A stretch of 64,000 bases of DNA from Pseudomonadota bacterium (lineage in GTDB: Bacteria > Myxococcota_A > Polyangia > Polyangiales > Polyangiaceae): assembly GCA_023423895.1 (NCBI GenBank), contig JAFAER010000218.1:79173-143172 (forward strand), given 5' to 3'. Positions 25,061 through 34,100 of this stretch are shown here, in pieces. Each line of letters opens with the position of its first letter. Within the stretch, counting starts at the first letter, position 1. Made by a program: the position numbers and the translations under genes. A model generated the notes under the pieces. It did no database searches. It was given only the letters and a program-made list of their open reading frames with translations, and was not told the DNA's origin.

Positions 25061-27364
25061 CTAGAGGCCGACGGTCGCGACGAAGGTGAGCGTCTGCCCG
25101 GGCGCGAGCGTCGAGCCGAGCACGACGCGTTTTCCGACGCGCTTGATCGGACCGCATCCGGCGCACGTGAAGGAGGCGATCGTGTCTCCGAGCTCCAAGG
25201 TGAGGTTGGTGATCGGCCGGTGGCCGGTGCGGATGGTCCCCTGATACCCCGTGGCGCCGTAACGACCGTCGACGGTCAGCCCTTCGCGCCCGCGCCAGAA
25301 GTCCGTGACGGTCTCGATCGTGTCCAGGCGCACGCGCGCGTCTGCGGCCGCATCGAGGAGCCCCTCGGCGCCGCGGACCTTCGCAGACGGGCCGTTCGGC
25401 GCGCCGGGAGCGCTGGTCGAGTAGTCCGTCGGATGAATCAGCACCGTCGTGTACGCCTGGTTCGCCCGGTTGAGCAGGAGGACGCGCTTCCAAAGGGAAG
25501 CGAACGTCGGAAGCGTGGACGGTTCGAGATCGGCCTTCACCGGCATGCCGTCGACGACGAGCATGCCGTCTTCACCCGCGATCGGGAACTCGTAGAGCGG
25601 CTGGTGATGGAACGTCTCCTGGTTGACGCCCGTCGAGGCCGTGGCGAGCGGCAGGTTGTACTTGAGGCTGCCGACGAGGTAGCTCGAGTCCGCGACGATG
25701 CCGGCGCCCGCGAGCACGTCGAACTGGTCGGGGTGAACGAGGAGGAACGGCGAACGGAAGGCCCGTGCGCGTCTTCCCGTCGCCAGCGAGAGTAGCTCCT
25801 GGTTCACCAGGATCTCACCACACAAGCTCTCCGTGCTGTCGGGCCGGTACGTCCAGAAGGTCTCCGTGCAGCTGCCGCGCGCCTGGCTGCCGAAGGTCAG
25901 CGCGTGCCGGATCGAGTGCGCTCCGAGTGGGCACATCCCCAGCCTGCAGAGCTCCCGGGGGATCCAGCCGTCGAAGCCGAGCTCGTCGTAGCTCGTGCTG
26001 ATGAAGAACGTGCCACGTGCGCCGCGCCCTTGTTCGAGGAGCGCCATCTGGATCGTTCCGGGGACGCCGGTCTGCGTGCCGCCGTCTTGGTACTCGGCCA
26101 CGTCACTGTCGTGCGTGAGGAGCAGCAGCGAGTCTTCTTCGCCCGGCACGGTGTGGAGGAGCACGACATGGCCACGTGTGGCCTCGCGGAGCGCGTCGCG
26201 GAGAAACAGCCCGAGGAGGTCGCCGGCCGGCTCGAAGCAGTTCACGGCGCAGCGCGAGTGCCGGAATGCGACGAGATCGTGTCCGAGCGCATAGACCGCG
26301 CCGAGTCCGAGCGCTCGCCGGGTCACGAGCGCGCCCGCAGGGGCCCCGCCGGTAAATCCATGCGCGAGCACCGTCGTGCCGGGCGCAAGCTCGAAGACGT
26401 AGGTCTCGACCGGGCTGGAAGCCGGATCGGCGGAGAGAAGGACGTCGCGCTCTTCCTTCGTGTCGAACGTGCTCGTGGGCACGGCCGCCGGACCATCGAA
26501 GCGCATGCTGTCGACGGTGAACGTCTTCGTGCTCGTCGCGATCCCCGCGAGCGCGAGCCCGTTCGAGCCCGGGCTTCCGAGCGGCTTGACGATGACCAGC
26601 ACGCCTCCGCCAGCCACGAAGCTCTCGAGGATCGCGCGGTCGGCCGCGGTCAGATCGTCGCCGACGAAGTAGCCGGGGACGATCGCCATCGCATACTGGC
26701 TCGCGCTCGCCAGCGAAGCGGCCCACGCGTCCGTTCCTCGCGCGGGGCTGTCATACGGGATCCCGCGTTGATCGAGCGCGGACGTGATGCTGTCGACGAA
26801 GATACGATCGTCCGCCCATAGGTAGCTCGGTACGAGGAGCAGCGCGCGCGAGCGCACTTCGACGGCGGGCGGGAGCGAATCGACGGTGCCGTCGCAGTCG
26901 TTGTCGATGCCGTCGACGACCTCGGGCGTCGGCCCGGGCCCGAGACAGACGCGCGAGGAGCCCTCACATGTGGCAAAGCCGTGTCCACAGGCGCCCAGCG
27001 CGCCGGTCGAACAGCTGTTGGCGTCGATCGGAAGCAGCACGTCGACGAGCCCGTCGCAGTCGTTGTCGAGCCCGTCGCAGAGCGTCTCGACGAGCTCGCG
27101 CCGCGGATCGGTGGGACCGAGCGCACACGACGGAACGCCCGGAGGAAACTCGAACGGCTCCGGCCCCGCGTCCGTCTGCGCATCGGGCGACGACGTCACG
27201 TCGGTCGACGCGTCATCGGACGGCGAACCTGCGTCTTCGACTTCGACGTCTGGCGGGATCTCCGCCCTTCGCGGTCCGTCGGCGCTCGCAGAGCAGCCGG
27301 TCGCGATCCCGACGAGCACGAGGAGGAAGACGAGAGCGAGCCGCCCTTCCCGGATCCAAGGCAT
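25061..27364 (-). CDS. NodB-like polysaccharide deacetylase lipoprotein with MopE-like motifs
   Basis: A 767-residue lipoprotein (lipobox GIATGC). After an acidic Ser/Asp/Pro-rich linker come two Asp/Asn loops, DGLDNDCDGLVD and DGIDNDCDGTVD, the putative metal-binding motif common in myxobacterial surface proteins. A middle domain resembles a glutamine-amidotransferase-like fold (about 175-370). Then a NodB-type domain shows THDSD (motif 1), HSIRH (motif 2, HSxxH) and RSPFL (motif 3). A C-terminal beta domain has a Cys-x-x-Cys. It probably trims acetyl groups from a surface sugar polymer. The three motifs are variant forms, so activity is inferred. Confidence 0.72.
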   Translation of the reverse strand: MPWIREGRLALVFLLVLVGIATGCSASADGPRRAEIPPDVEVEDAGSPSDDASTDVTSSPDAQTDAGPEPFEFPPGVPSCALGPTDPRRELVETLCDGLDNDCDGLVDVLLPIDANSCSTGALGACGHGFATCEGSSRVCLGPGPTPEVVDGIDNDCDGTVDSLPPAVEVRSRALLLVPSYLWADDRIFVDSITSALDQRGIPYDSPARGTDAWAASLASASQYAMAIVPGYFVGDDLTAADRAILESFVAGGGVLVIVKPLGSPGSNGLALAGIATSTKTFTVDSMRFDGPAAVPTSTFDTKEERDVLLSADPASSPVETYVFELAPGTTVLAHGFTGGAPAGALVTRRALGLGAVYALGHDLVAFRHSRCAVNCFEPAGDLLGLFLRDALREATRGHVVLLHTVPGEEDSLLLLTHDSDVAEYQDGGTQTGVPGTIQMALLEQGRGARGTFFISTSYDELGFDGWIPRELCRLGMCPLGAHSIRHALTFGSQARGSCTETFWTYRPDSTESLCGEILVNQELLSLATGRRARAFRSPFLLVHPDQFDVLAGAGIVADSSYLVGSLKYNLPLATASTGVNQETFHHQPLYEFPIAGEDGMLVVDGMPVKADLEPSTLPTFASLWKRVLLLNRANQAYTTVLIHPTDYSTSAPGAPNGPSAKVRGAEGLLDAAADARVRLDTIETVTDFWRGREGLTVDGRYGATGYQGTIRTGHRPITNLTLELGDTIASFTCAGCGPIKRVGKRVVLGSTLAPGQTLTFVATVGL

Positions 27365-27538
27365 GGAGCTCGACGTTATCCCGCTTTCGCGAAGCCGCGA
27401 GCGCCGTGCGTCACAGCCGCGCAGTCACGGAGCGGCGAGGAAATGGCAGAACGCCCGAGCCGTCGGATGGACGGATCTCGGGCGTCGAAGTCGAAACACC
27501 GCTGGAAGGACAGGCGAGCCGCGCGTGGGCGGCGCCGC

Positions 27539-27895
27539 TCAGGTGTCCTTCTGGTCGCGGACGCGGGCGGCCTTGCCCTGGAGGTCGCGCAGGTAGAAGA
27601 GGCGCGCGCGACGAACGACGCCGCGGGAGACGACCTCCACCTTGTCGATGCGCGGCGAGTGCGTGAGGAAGACGCGCTCGACACCGACGTTGAAGCTCAC
27701 CTTGCGCACGGTGAACGTGCTGCGCGCGCCGGCGCGGTGACGTTTGAGGACGACGCCCTGGAAGACCTGGATGCGGTCCTTGTCGCCTTCGACGATCTTG
27801 TAGTGGACACGAACCGTGTCGCCGACGCGGAAGTCGGGGACGACCCCCGTCCGGAGCTGCTCTTTCTCGATCTCGGCGATCTTCGCGTTCTGCAT
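27539..27895 (-). CDS. rplS: 50S ribosomal protein L19
   Basis: A 118-residue L19 of normal length. The family sequences RVGDTVRVHYKIVEG, RIQVFQGVVLKRH, FTVRKVSFNVGVERVFLTHS and VVRRARLFYLRDLQGKAARV are all present. In many bacteria rplS follows rpsP-rimM-trmD, but here it stands alone with its own promoter. ATG 27895 is the usual start. The longer open frame upstream is not conserved in the family. Confidence 0.97.
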   Translation of the reverse strand: MQNAKIAEIEKEQLRTGVVPDFRVGDTVRVHYKIVEGDKDRIQVFQGVVLKRHRAGARSTFTVRKVSFNVGVERVFLTHSPRIDKVEVVSRGVVRRARLFYLRDLQGKAARVRDQKDT

Positions 27896-27981
27896 GGCCG
27901 TGTCTCTCTTCTTTTGAACCTCCGATAGCCATGCGGAAAGGCTGGGGAAAAATCCCATTCCGTGGCCAGTCGGGGGCGCGC

Positions 27982-28010
27982 TTTAAAGCACGCAGGGTGG
28001 GACGTGTCAA
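27982..28010 (-). promoter_or_regulatory. Sigma-70-type promoter of rplS
   Basis: On the minus strand TTGACA (28010-28005) and TTTAAA (27987-27982) are 17 bp apart, a consensus -35 and a good -10. Transcription would begin near 27975 and leave a leader of about 80 bases that contains a GGGATTTTTCCC inverted repeat. Confidence 0.75.
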
Positions 28011-28160
28011 CGATGCCCCACACGGCCAGCGGAGTTCGAGGTTTGCTCCCCTCTCTCCGTTCACATCCCGCGTCTTTCGAGAGCTTTTGAGAGCTCCGAG
28101 AGCTTTCGAGGGAAGGTCTGGTCGCGTGACGTCAGCGCCGTGCTAGCACGCCCAGCGAGA

Positions 28161-28625
28161 ATGGCTCTCCGTATTGGACAGAAAGCGCCGGATTTCGACG
28201 TGACCTCGAGCGCGGGGCAGCGCCTCGAGCTCTCGGACTTCATCGGCGAGAAGAACGTCGTCCTCTATTTCTACCCGGGCGACTTCACGCTCGTGTGCAC
28301 GCGGGAGACGTGCGGCTTCCGGGACAGCTACGCGGAGCTCGCCAGCAAGGACACCGAGGTGATCGGTGTCTCGGTGGACTCGGACGCGTCGCACCAGCGA
28401 TTCGCGAAGGAGTACGGCGTGCCGTTCGCGCTCGTTTCCGACACGAACAAGTCCCTGGCCGCGACCTACGAGGCCACAGGCTTGTTCTCCCGCCTCATCG
28501 GCAAGACCAGCCGCGTCACCTACGTGATCGACAAGAAAGGCTTCATCGCGGGGGTGTTCGACTCGGAGCTCCGGGCGAGCGCTCATGTCGACGGCGTCCG
28601 CGACCTCATCCGCAAGCTTGGATGA
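28161..28625 (+). CDS. bcp: Thiol peroxidase, BCP/PrxQ-type peroxiredoxin
   Basis: A 154-residue peroxiredoxin that reduces hydrogen peroxide and organic peroxides. The active site is PGDFTLVCTRETC: peroxidatic Cys46 with Cys51 five residues on, the resolving Cys of the intramolecular BCP subclass. Later parts (GVSVDSDASHQRFAKEYGVPF, VTYVIDKKG) also match. ATG 28161 begins the conserved fold, and the ribosome site is weak. The gene diverges from rplS. Short GAGAGCTT repeats lie upstream (28077-28110). Confidence 0.93.
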   Translation: MALRIGQKAPDFDVTSSAGQRLELSDFIGEKNVVLYFYPGDFTLVCTRETCGFRDSYAELASKDTEVIGVSVDSDASHQRFAKEYGVPFALVSDTNKSLAATYEATGLFSRLIGKTSRVTYVIDKKGFIAGVFDSELRASAHVDGVRDLIRKLG

Positions 28626-28703
28626 GGAATCGAACGGCCGCGGTTCGCGCTCGCGGCTCGACGTAGCTCACGAGGTGCGGACGAGGTGCTCGCAACGCCG
28701 CGC

Positions 28704-28732
28704 TTGACGAAGAGGGCGTCGGCGACCATGCT
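28704..28732 (+). promoter_or_regulatory. Sigma-70-type promoter of rplC
   Basis: TTGACG (28704-28709), a 17-bp spacer, then CATGCT (28727-28732). Transcription would begin near 28739, at the first base of the leader hairpin, giving an untranslated leader of about 175 bases before rplC. Confidence 0.55.
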
Positions 28733-28738
28733 GCGCGC

Positions 28739-28760
28739 CCCCTGACCTCGAGGCCAGGGG
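28739..28760 (+). promoter_or_regulatory. Hairpin at the 5' end of the rplC leader
   Basis: CCCCTG (28739-28744) pairs with CAGGGG (28755-28760). The centre is the self-complementary CCTCGAGG, with one A-C mismatch between the parts. It lies at the inferred RNA start and could stabilise the message or act in ribosomal-protein feedback. Confidence 0.45.
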
Positions 28761-28913
28761 AAAGGCTGAAGGTGTCGGAGCTCCGGCTCCCGGGTCCAGC
28801 GCTCGGACCCGTCTCGTTTCGAGAACGTCGACCGGCCTTTTGGATCCAGACAGTGCCCTGGTCCTCGGAGACGAGGCTCGGCACCGGCGAGCGCGAGAGG
28901 AACGAAAGAAATC

Positions 28914-29579
28914 ATGAACGCGAAGCCCGGCATCATCGGCAAGAAGCTCGGCATGACCCAGCTCTACAAGGAAGACGGCACCGTCCAGCGCGTGACCGTC
29001 ATCGACACGAGCTCGCTCCAGGTCATCGGCAAGCGCACCAAGGAGAAGGACGGCTACACGGCGGTCGTCTTCGGCTTCAAGGACGCGAAGGAGAAGCACC
29101 TCTCCAAGGCGCAGCAGGGCTCGTTCAAGAAGGCGAACGTGACGCCGAAGCGCACGGTGCGTGAGCTCCGTTGCGACGAGGAGTTCGCGGGCAAGTTCGA
29201 GGTCGGCGCCGCCGTCAACCTCGCGGACATCTTCCAGCCCGGCCAGATCGTCGACGCCCAGGGCACGACGCGCGGCCGCGGGTTCAGCGGCGTCGTCCGT
29301 CGCTGGAGCTTCGCCGGCTTCGTCCAGACGCACGGTACCCACGAGTACCGCCGTCACGGTGGCTCGATCGGTACGAACATGACCCCGGGGCGCACGCTCC
29401 CGAACCTCAAGATGCCGGGCCAGTACGGCAACGAGACGGTCAGCATCCTCAACCTCCGCATCGCCCGCGTCGATGCCGAGAAGAACCTCCTCATGGTCGA
29501 GGGCGGCATCCCCGGCCCGCGCAACGGTCTCGTCCAGGTCCGCCACGGCGTGAAGGGCCGCGAGCGCAAGAAGCGCTGA
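28914..29579 (+). CDS. rplC: 50S ribosomal protein L3
   Basis: A 221-residue L3, near the usual length. GIIGKKLGMTQLY, GTTRGRGFSGVVRRW, GGSIGTNMTPGR, NLRIARVDAEKNLLMVEGGI and PGPRNG mark the family. One small oddity is MPGQYGN in place of the common MAGRMG/MAGQMG loop. In most bacteria rplC sits between rpsJ and rplD in the S10 operon. Here neither gene is adjacent, so it is a single-gene unit with its own promoter, leader hairpin and downstream terminator. ATG 28914 has GAGAGGAACGAAAG upstream. Confidence 0.96.
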   Translation: MNAKPGIIGKKLGMTQLYKEDGTVQRVTVIDTSSLQVIGKRTKEKDGYTAVVFGFKDAKEKHLSKAQQGSFKKANVTPKRTVRELRCDEEFAGKFEVGAAVNLADIFQPGQIVDAQGTTRGRGFSGVVRRWSFAGFVQTHGTHEYRRHGGSIGTNMTPGRTLPNLKMPGQYGNETVSILNLRIARVDAEKNLLMVEGGIPGPRNGLVQVRHGVKGRERKKR

Positions 29580-29580
29580 A

Positions 29581-29847
29581 GGCTCGCTTCGCTCGCCGGC
29601 TCCAGGCTCCAGGCTCCAGGCTCCAGTAGGAGAAACGAGCAGGCCGCCGACGCGAGCAGCGACAAGCAAAATCGAAAAGGGCGCGCTGACCGTGAGGTCA
29701 CCGCGCCCTTCGTCGTTCCAGAGAAGCCTGGGCCCCGAATCGACCGAACCGTGCCTTCGCTCTTCCTGAGGCCCTGAGGCCCGCGAGGCCTTCTCTCTCC
29801 CTGGAGCCTGGAGCCTGGAGCCTGGAGCCTGGCGAGCGAAGCGAGCC
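29581..29847. repeat. MITE-like element: long inverted repeats around a terminator
   Basis: The arm at 29581-29626 begins GGCTCGCTTCGCTCGCC and ends in four GGCTCCA units. It is repeated in inverted form at 29801-29847 with a single extra base, so a 46/47-bp inverted repeat encloses 174 bp. The left arm starts two bases after the rplC stop. The inner part has no reading frame of note but holds the terminator listed next. It looks like a small non-autonomous element or a repetitive 3' structure. No target-site duplication could be confirmed by eye. Confidence 0.8.
29677..29710. terminator. Strong hairpin downstream of rplC
   Basis: AAGGGCGCG (29677-29685) pairs with CGCGCCCTT (29702-29710). 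Inside, TGACC pairs with GGTCA around a GTGA tetraloop, broken only by one C-C mismatch. It is preceded by AAAA and followed by CGTCGTT. It is the likely rplC terminator. Confidence 0.65.
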
Positions 29848-29856
29848 GCCCCCCCC

Positions 29857-30039
29857 CTAATCCTCGCTCGACCACCCGCGCCGTGCGCGCGTCCAGGTCT
29901 CGAACGAACGGCCACGCGGCTGCGGCTCGTCGACGAATTCGACCTCCACATCGATCAGGCTCGGCATTGCGGGCCGTTCGGGCTTGGTCGGGGCGGTCGT
30001 CACGGCGGGACTCACGTGGAAGACGCAGCGGAGGTTCAT
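29857..30039 (-). CDS. Small hypothetical protein
   Basis: A 60-residue soluble protein starting MNLRCVFHVSPAV, with an acidic middle (DVEVEFVDEP) and a basic, Trp-containing end. No family is recognised. Support comes from a strong ribosome site, GAGGAG 6 bases before ATG 30039, and a stop just outside the inverted-repeat element. It diverges from rlmE across 295 bp in which no further gene was seen. Confidence 0.55.
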   Translation of the reverse strand: MNLRCVFHVSPAVTTAPTKPERPAMPSLIDVEVEFVDEPQPRGRSFETWTRARRGWSSED

Positions 30040-30334
30040 GGCGGGCTCCTCGAAGCTGTCCCGATGAAGGTGCAACCTGCGGTCCATCAGCCTCAGCCGC
30101 AACGATTCCGCAGATACCCCGTTGTCTCCGCGGGGTCTCGGCGCCGAGCCCTCGCGTGATCGACAGCGTCGGATCGCCGTCGATCCAGAGTCTTGGTCCG
30201 CCGCGGCTCCATCCCGTTGTAAGAGGAGGGCGTCTTCTCCTGGGAGCGGGGCCACCGCTCGTGTAATCCACGCCGCGCCAAACAGAACGGGACGGGGCGG
30301 GACGGCAGAGAACAGACGGGCTCGAGGACGAGAA

Positions 30335-30982
30335 ATGGCAAGAGCGCGAAGCGGCCGGGGCGGCAAGAACACCTACAAGGGCGGCGACGCGTTCACGCGC
30401 GAGGCGCGGCTTGCCGGGTATCCCGCGCGCAGCGTCTTCAAGCTCGACGAGATCGATCGCCGCGTGAAGCTGCTCCGGCCGGGCCATCACGTCCTCGATC
30501 TCGGGGCCGCCCCCGGCAGCTGGTCGCTGTACGTCACGCAGCGGGTGGGGCCTTCCGGCAAGCTCGTGGCGATCGACCTCGACCCTCTGGTCATCCCGCT
30601 TCCGCCGAACGCGACCGCGATCGTGGGTGATGCGCTTTCGCTCGAAAACGAGGCGATGGCCGAGCACGCGCCCTACGACGTCGTCCTCAGCGACATGGCC
30701 CCGCGGACGACGGGGAACCGCATCGGCGACCAGACGCGGAGCTTCGAGCTGTTCATGCGCGCGCTCGCGGTGGCCGAGAAGCTCCTGAAGCCGGGCGGCG
30801 CGTTCGTCGGCAAGATCTTCATGGGCGAAGACTTGCCGAAGGCGAAGGCCGAGGTGAAGCGGCTCTTCACGGAGGAGCGTGGGATCCGGCCCGAAGGCAC
30901 GCGCGCCACGAGCTACGAGATGTTCCTCGTGGGGCTCGGCAAGAAGGTCGTGTCGAGCTCGTCGTCCTCGTCGTCCGCGTGA
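30335..30982 (+). CDS. rlmE: 23S rRNA (uridine-2'-O)-methyltransferase RlmE/FtsJ
   Basis: A 215-residue RrmJ/FtsJ-type enzyme that methylates the 2'-O of U2552 in 23S rRNA during late 50S assembly. The catalytic tetrad is complete: Lys36, Asp120 (SDMAP), Lys160 (VGKIF) and Glu195 (YEMFLV). The SAM loop is DLGAAPGSW (55-63). The C-terminus carries an unusual run of eight Ser residues, encoded by TCG/TCC repeats. The start ATG 30335 has GAGGA 6 bases upstream. It lies near rplS and rplC, consistent with ribosome biogenesis. Confidence 0.93.
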   Translation: MARARSGRGGKNTYKGGDAFTREARLAGYPARSVFKLDEIDRRVKLLRPGHHVLDLGAAPGSWSLYVTQRVGPSGKLVAIDLDPLVIPLPPNATAIVGDALSLENEAMAEHAPYDVVLSDMAPRTTGNRIGDQTRSFELFMRALAVAEKLLKPGGAFVGKIFMGEDLPKAKAEVKRLFTEERGIRPEGTRATSYEMFLVGLGKKVVSSSSSSSSA

Positions 30983-30988
30983 TCCCGA

Positions 30989-31009
30989 GCGTTCGGCGCG
31001 CCCGAACGC
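30989..31009. terminator. Hairpin after rlmE
   Basis: GCGTTCGG (30989-30996) and CCGAACGC (31002-31009) form a perfect 8-bp stem with a 5-base loop, seven bases after the rlmE stop. No T-run follows. Confidence 0.5.
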
Positions 31010-31120
31010 GTGATACGACGCGCGACGTGTCCACCTTCCTGGACACTGGACGGGGGACGGCTTGTCGGATCGGCGGATAGCCTCGTGGCATCGCGGGCTT
31101 CGTTTCGGTACTCTCGACCC

Positions 31121-34100
31121 GTGACCGCGGCGGCGTTCGAAAAGGCGCTCCTCGCAGGACGCTTCGTGATCGAACGCGAAGTCGGACGCGGCGGTGTAGG
31201 CATCGTCTACCGGGCGCGCGACGAGGTGTCGGGGGCGCCAGTCGCCTTGAAGGTCATCGCGATCCCCGGCGTCGATGCGAGCGAGGAGGCGCGCTTCGGT
31301 CGCGAAGGGCGCGTCCTCGCGGGCCTCAGTCATCCCGGGATCGTGCGCGTCGTCGCGTTCGGGCAGCTCGACGAGGGGCATCCGTACGTCGCGATGGAGT
31401 GGCTCGAGGGCGAAGACATCGCGCAGCGCCAGAAGCGAGCGCCGCTCTCCCTCGGCCGTGCGCTCCAGGTCGGAGCGCAGGTGGCGGACGCGCTCGCGTA
31501 CGCGCACGGCGTCGGGATCATCCATCGGGACATCAAGCCGTCGAACGTCATCCTCGTCGGCAGTGGCCCGGACCAGGAGTGGCCGCTCGAGGCGAAGCTC
31601 GTCGACTTCGGCGTTGCGTCCGCGGAAGACGCCCGGCTCACGCGCACCGGCGCGATCATCGGCACGCCGGCATACATGGCGCCCGAGCAAGCCCGCGGCG
31701 ACGCAGAGGTCGATGCGCGTGCAGACATCTACGGCCTCGGCGCGACACTCTTCGAGATCATCGCAGGACGTCCCCCGCACATGGGACCGACGCCCATCGC
31801 GATCCTCGCGCGCCTCGTGACGACGCCGGCCCCACGTCTCGGCGAGGTGTTCCCGGACGCCCCGATCCCGCTCGACGATCTGCTCTGTGAGATGCTCGCC
31901 ACCCATCCCGAGGAGCGTCCGGCGCGCGCCGCGGACGTGGCGCTCCGTTTGCGCAGCATCGCCGCCGAGATCGAGCAGTCCCCGCTGACGACGCGGACGC
32001 AGTCGCCCGATGTCCCGCAGAGCATGGGATCCCTCGTTCTCTCCACGTCGAGGCCGGGCGGCTCTCGGCTGGTGACGTCCATCCTCGCGACGCACGTACC
32101 GAAGGGGCCGACGCGTGGGAGGCTCATCGCGCACCTGCGCGCTCGCGGCGCGGAGGCGACGGAGCTCGGCGGCGACGCCATCGTCGCCCACCTCGGCGTG
32201 AAGAAGGCGCTCGGCGACGAGGCCGCCCGCGCGCTCGATCTCGGGCTGCGCCTCGCGAAGATGGGCTCGCGGGTCGGCATCGCGACGGGCCGGACACGCA
32301 TCGATCGCACGCGTCCGACCGGCGAGGTCGTCGACCGCGCGGCCGCGCTCGCGCGCGATGCCCAGAAGAACCAGGTGCTCGCGGACACGACCACGAGCGA
32401 GCTCGCGCGCGGGCGCTTCGAGATGCAGGTACGGCCCGACGGCACGTCCGTGGTCGGCCCGAAGGTCGCGGCCAAGAAGGAGATCGCCGGCGGCTCGCCG
32501 TTCGTCGGGCGCGAAGCCGATCTGTCCCAGGTCGTCAGTGCGTACGAGCGCTGTCAGGAAGATCGTACGCCGATCATCGTCACGCTCACGGGCGCGCCCG
32601 GCATCGGCAAGACGCGTCTTCGTCGCGAGGCGCTCGCGCGGATCGCCGCGCACTCGTCCGCGCCTCGTGTCGTGATGGTGCGCGCGGAGTCGTTCGCGCG
32701 GAGCCACGCCCTCGGAATCATGGCCGACGTCGCGCGCGGGCTCGCCGGAGTCGCCAAGGGCGCCGCGCTGAGCGACGCAATGGCGGCGACCGAAGCGCTG
32801 CTCGCACGGATCGACTACGCAGGGCGAAGCACGCGTGACCTCGTCGCACGGCTCGTCGCGAACGAGCCGCTGCCGGAAGGTGTCGACGCGCGAGCCGCAC
32901 GCGACGCGCTCTGGATCGCGCTCACCGACATGGCGCTCCGCGTCTCGAACGAGGCGGCCCTCGTCATCGCGCTCGAGGACGCGCAGTGGGCGGACCTCGA
33001 ATCGCTCGCCTGGCTCGATCACGTCCTCGCTCGTGCAGTTGGTCATTCGGTCTTCGTGCTCGCAACGGCGCGGCCCACGCTCTGGCGCGAGGACCCGGCG
33101 CGATTCTCGGGGCGCGATCACGTCCGCATCGAGCTCCGTCCGCTCGCGCGCCGGACCGTCCGAGCGATCGCGAAGGCGATCCTCGGCGAGAAGGCGTCGT
33201 CGCCCGAAGGCGAGGCGCTCGTCGAGTCGATCTCCGCGCAGGCCGGGGGTTCACCGCTGTTCGCCGAGGAGCTTGCGCGCCTGGCACACCAGGGCCGCGA
33301 CGCGGCGAGCGCTCCGACGATCGAAGCCGCGATCCAGGTCCACCTCGATGCGCTCGAAGAGGACGTGCGCGAGGCGGCGATGAAGCTCTCCGTCTTCGGG
33401 CTGCAGGTCTGGGGCGCCGGGCTCGAGGCGCTCGGCGTCAAGAACGCGGCCGAGGTCATGCGTACGCTGACGGCGGCCGAGATGATCGTCGAGCAGGCGG
33501 CGTCACGGTTCAAGGAGACCCGCGAGTGGGCGTTCAAGCACGCCCTCACGCGCGAGGTCGCCTACGCTGCGCTCGGCGAAGAGCAGCTCAAGGAGCTGCA
33601 CACGCAAGCCGGGCGCTGGCTCGCGAAGATGGGCGAGGACGACGCCACGGTTGCGCGCCATCTCGAGCTCGGTGGTGAGCCGGCGGAGGCAGCGAACTAC
33701 CTCGAGAAGGCGGCGCGCCGTGCGCTCGCCGCGAGCGCGCTGGGCGAGGCGGTGCGCCTTGCCGAGAAGGCGCTGGACTTCGCGATCGACACGCCGACGC
33801 AGTTCGCGCGGGCGCAGCTCCTCGACGAGGCCTGGGTCCGTCTCGACGCCCGCGCGAGCGAGCGCGAGACTGCCGTCCGCGCGATGCAAGACGCCGTCTA
33901 CGACGAGCCGAGCGCCGTCCGCGCGATGGGCGCGCGCGTCCGCTACGAGAACGCGTGCGGCGGCGGACCGGAGACGAGCGCGGGCCTCGAAGAGGTCATC
34001 CTGCGCGCCAAGGCTGCCGGCCTCTTCGACGAAGAGGCCCGCTCCGCAGCGGATCTCGCGGCGCGTTATGCGTTCGCTGGCGAGCTCGACAAAGCCGCGG

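Noticed and set aside
29354..33121. 1,255-codon minus-strand frame
   Set aside because: It is antisense to rplC, rlmE and the giant kinase, and its middle part is the translation of GGCTCCA repeats.
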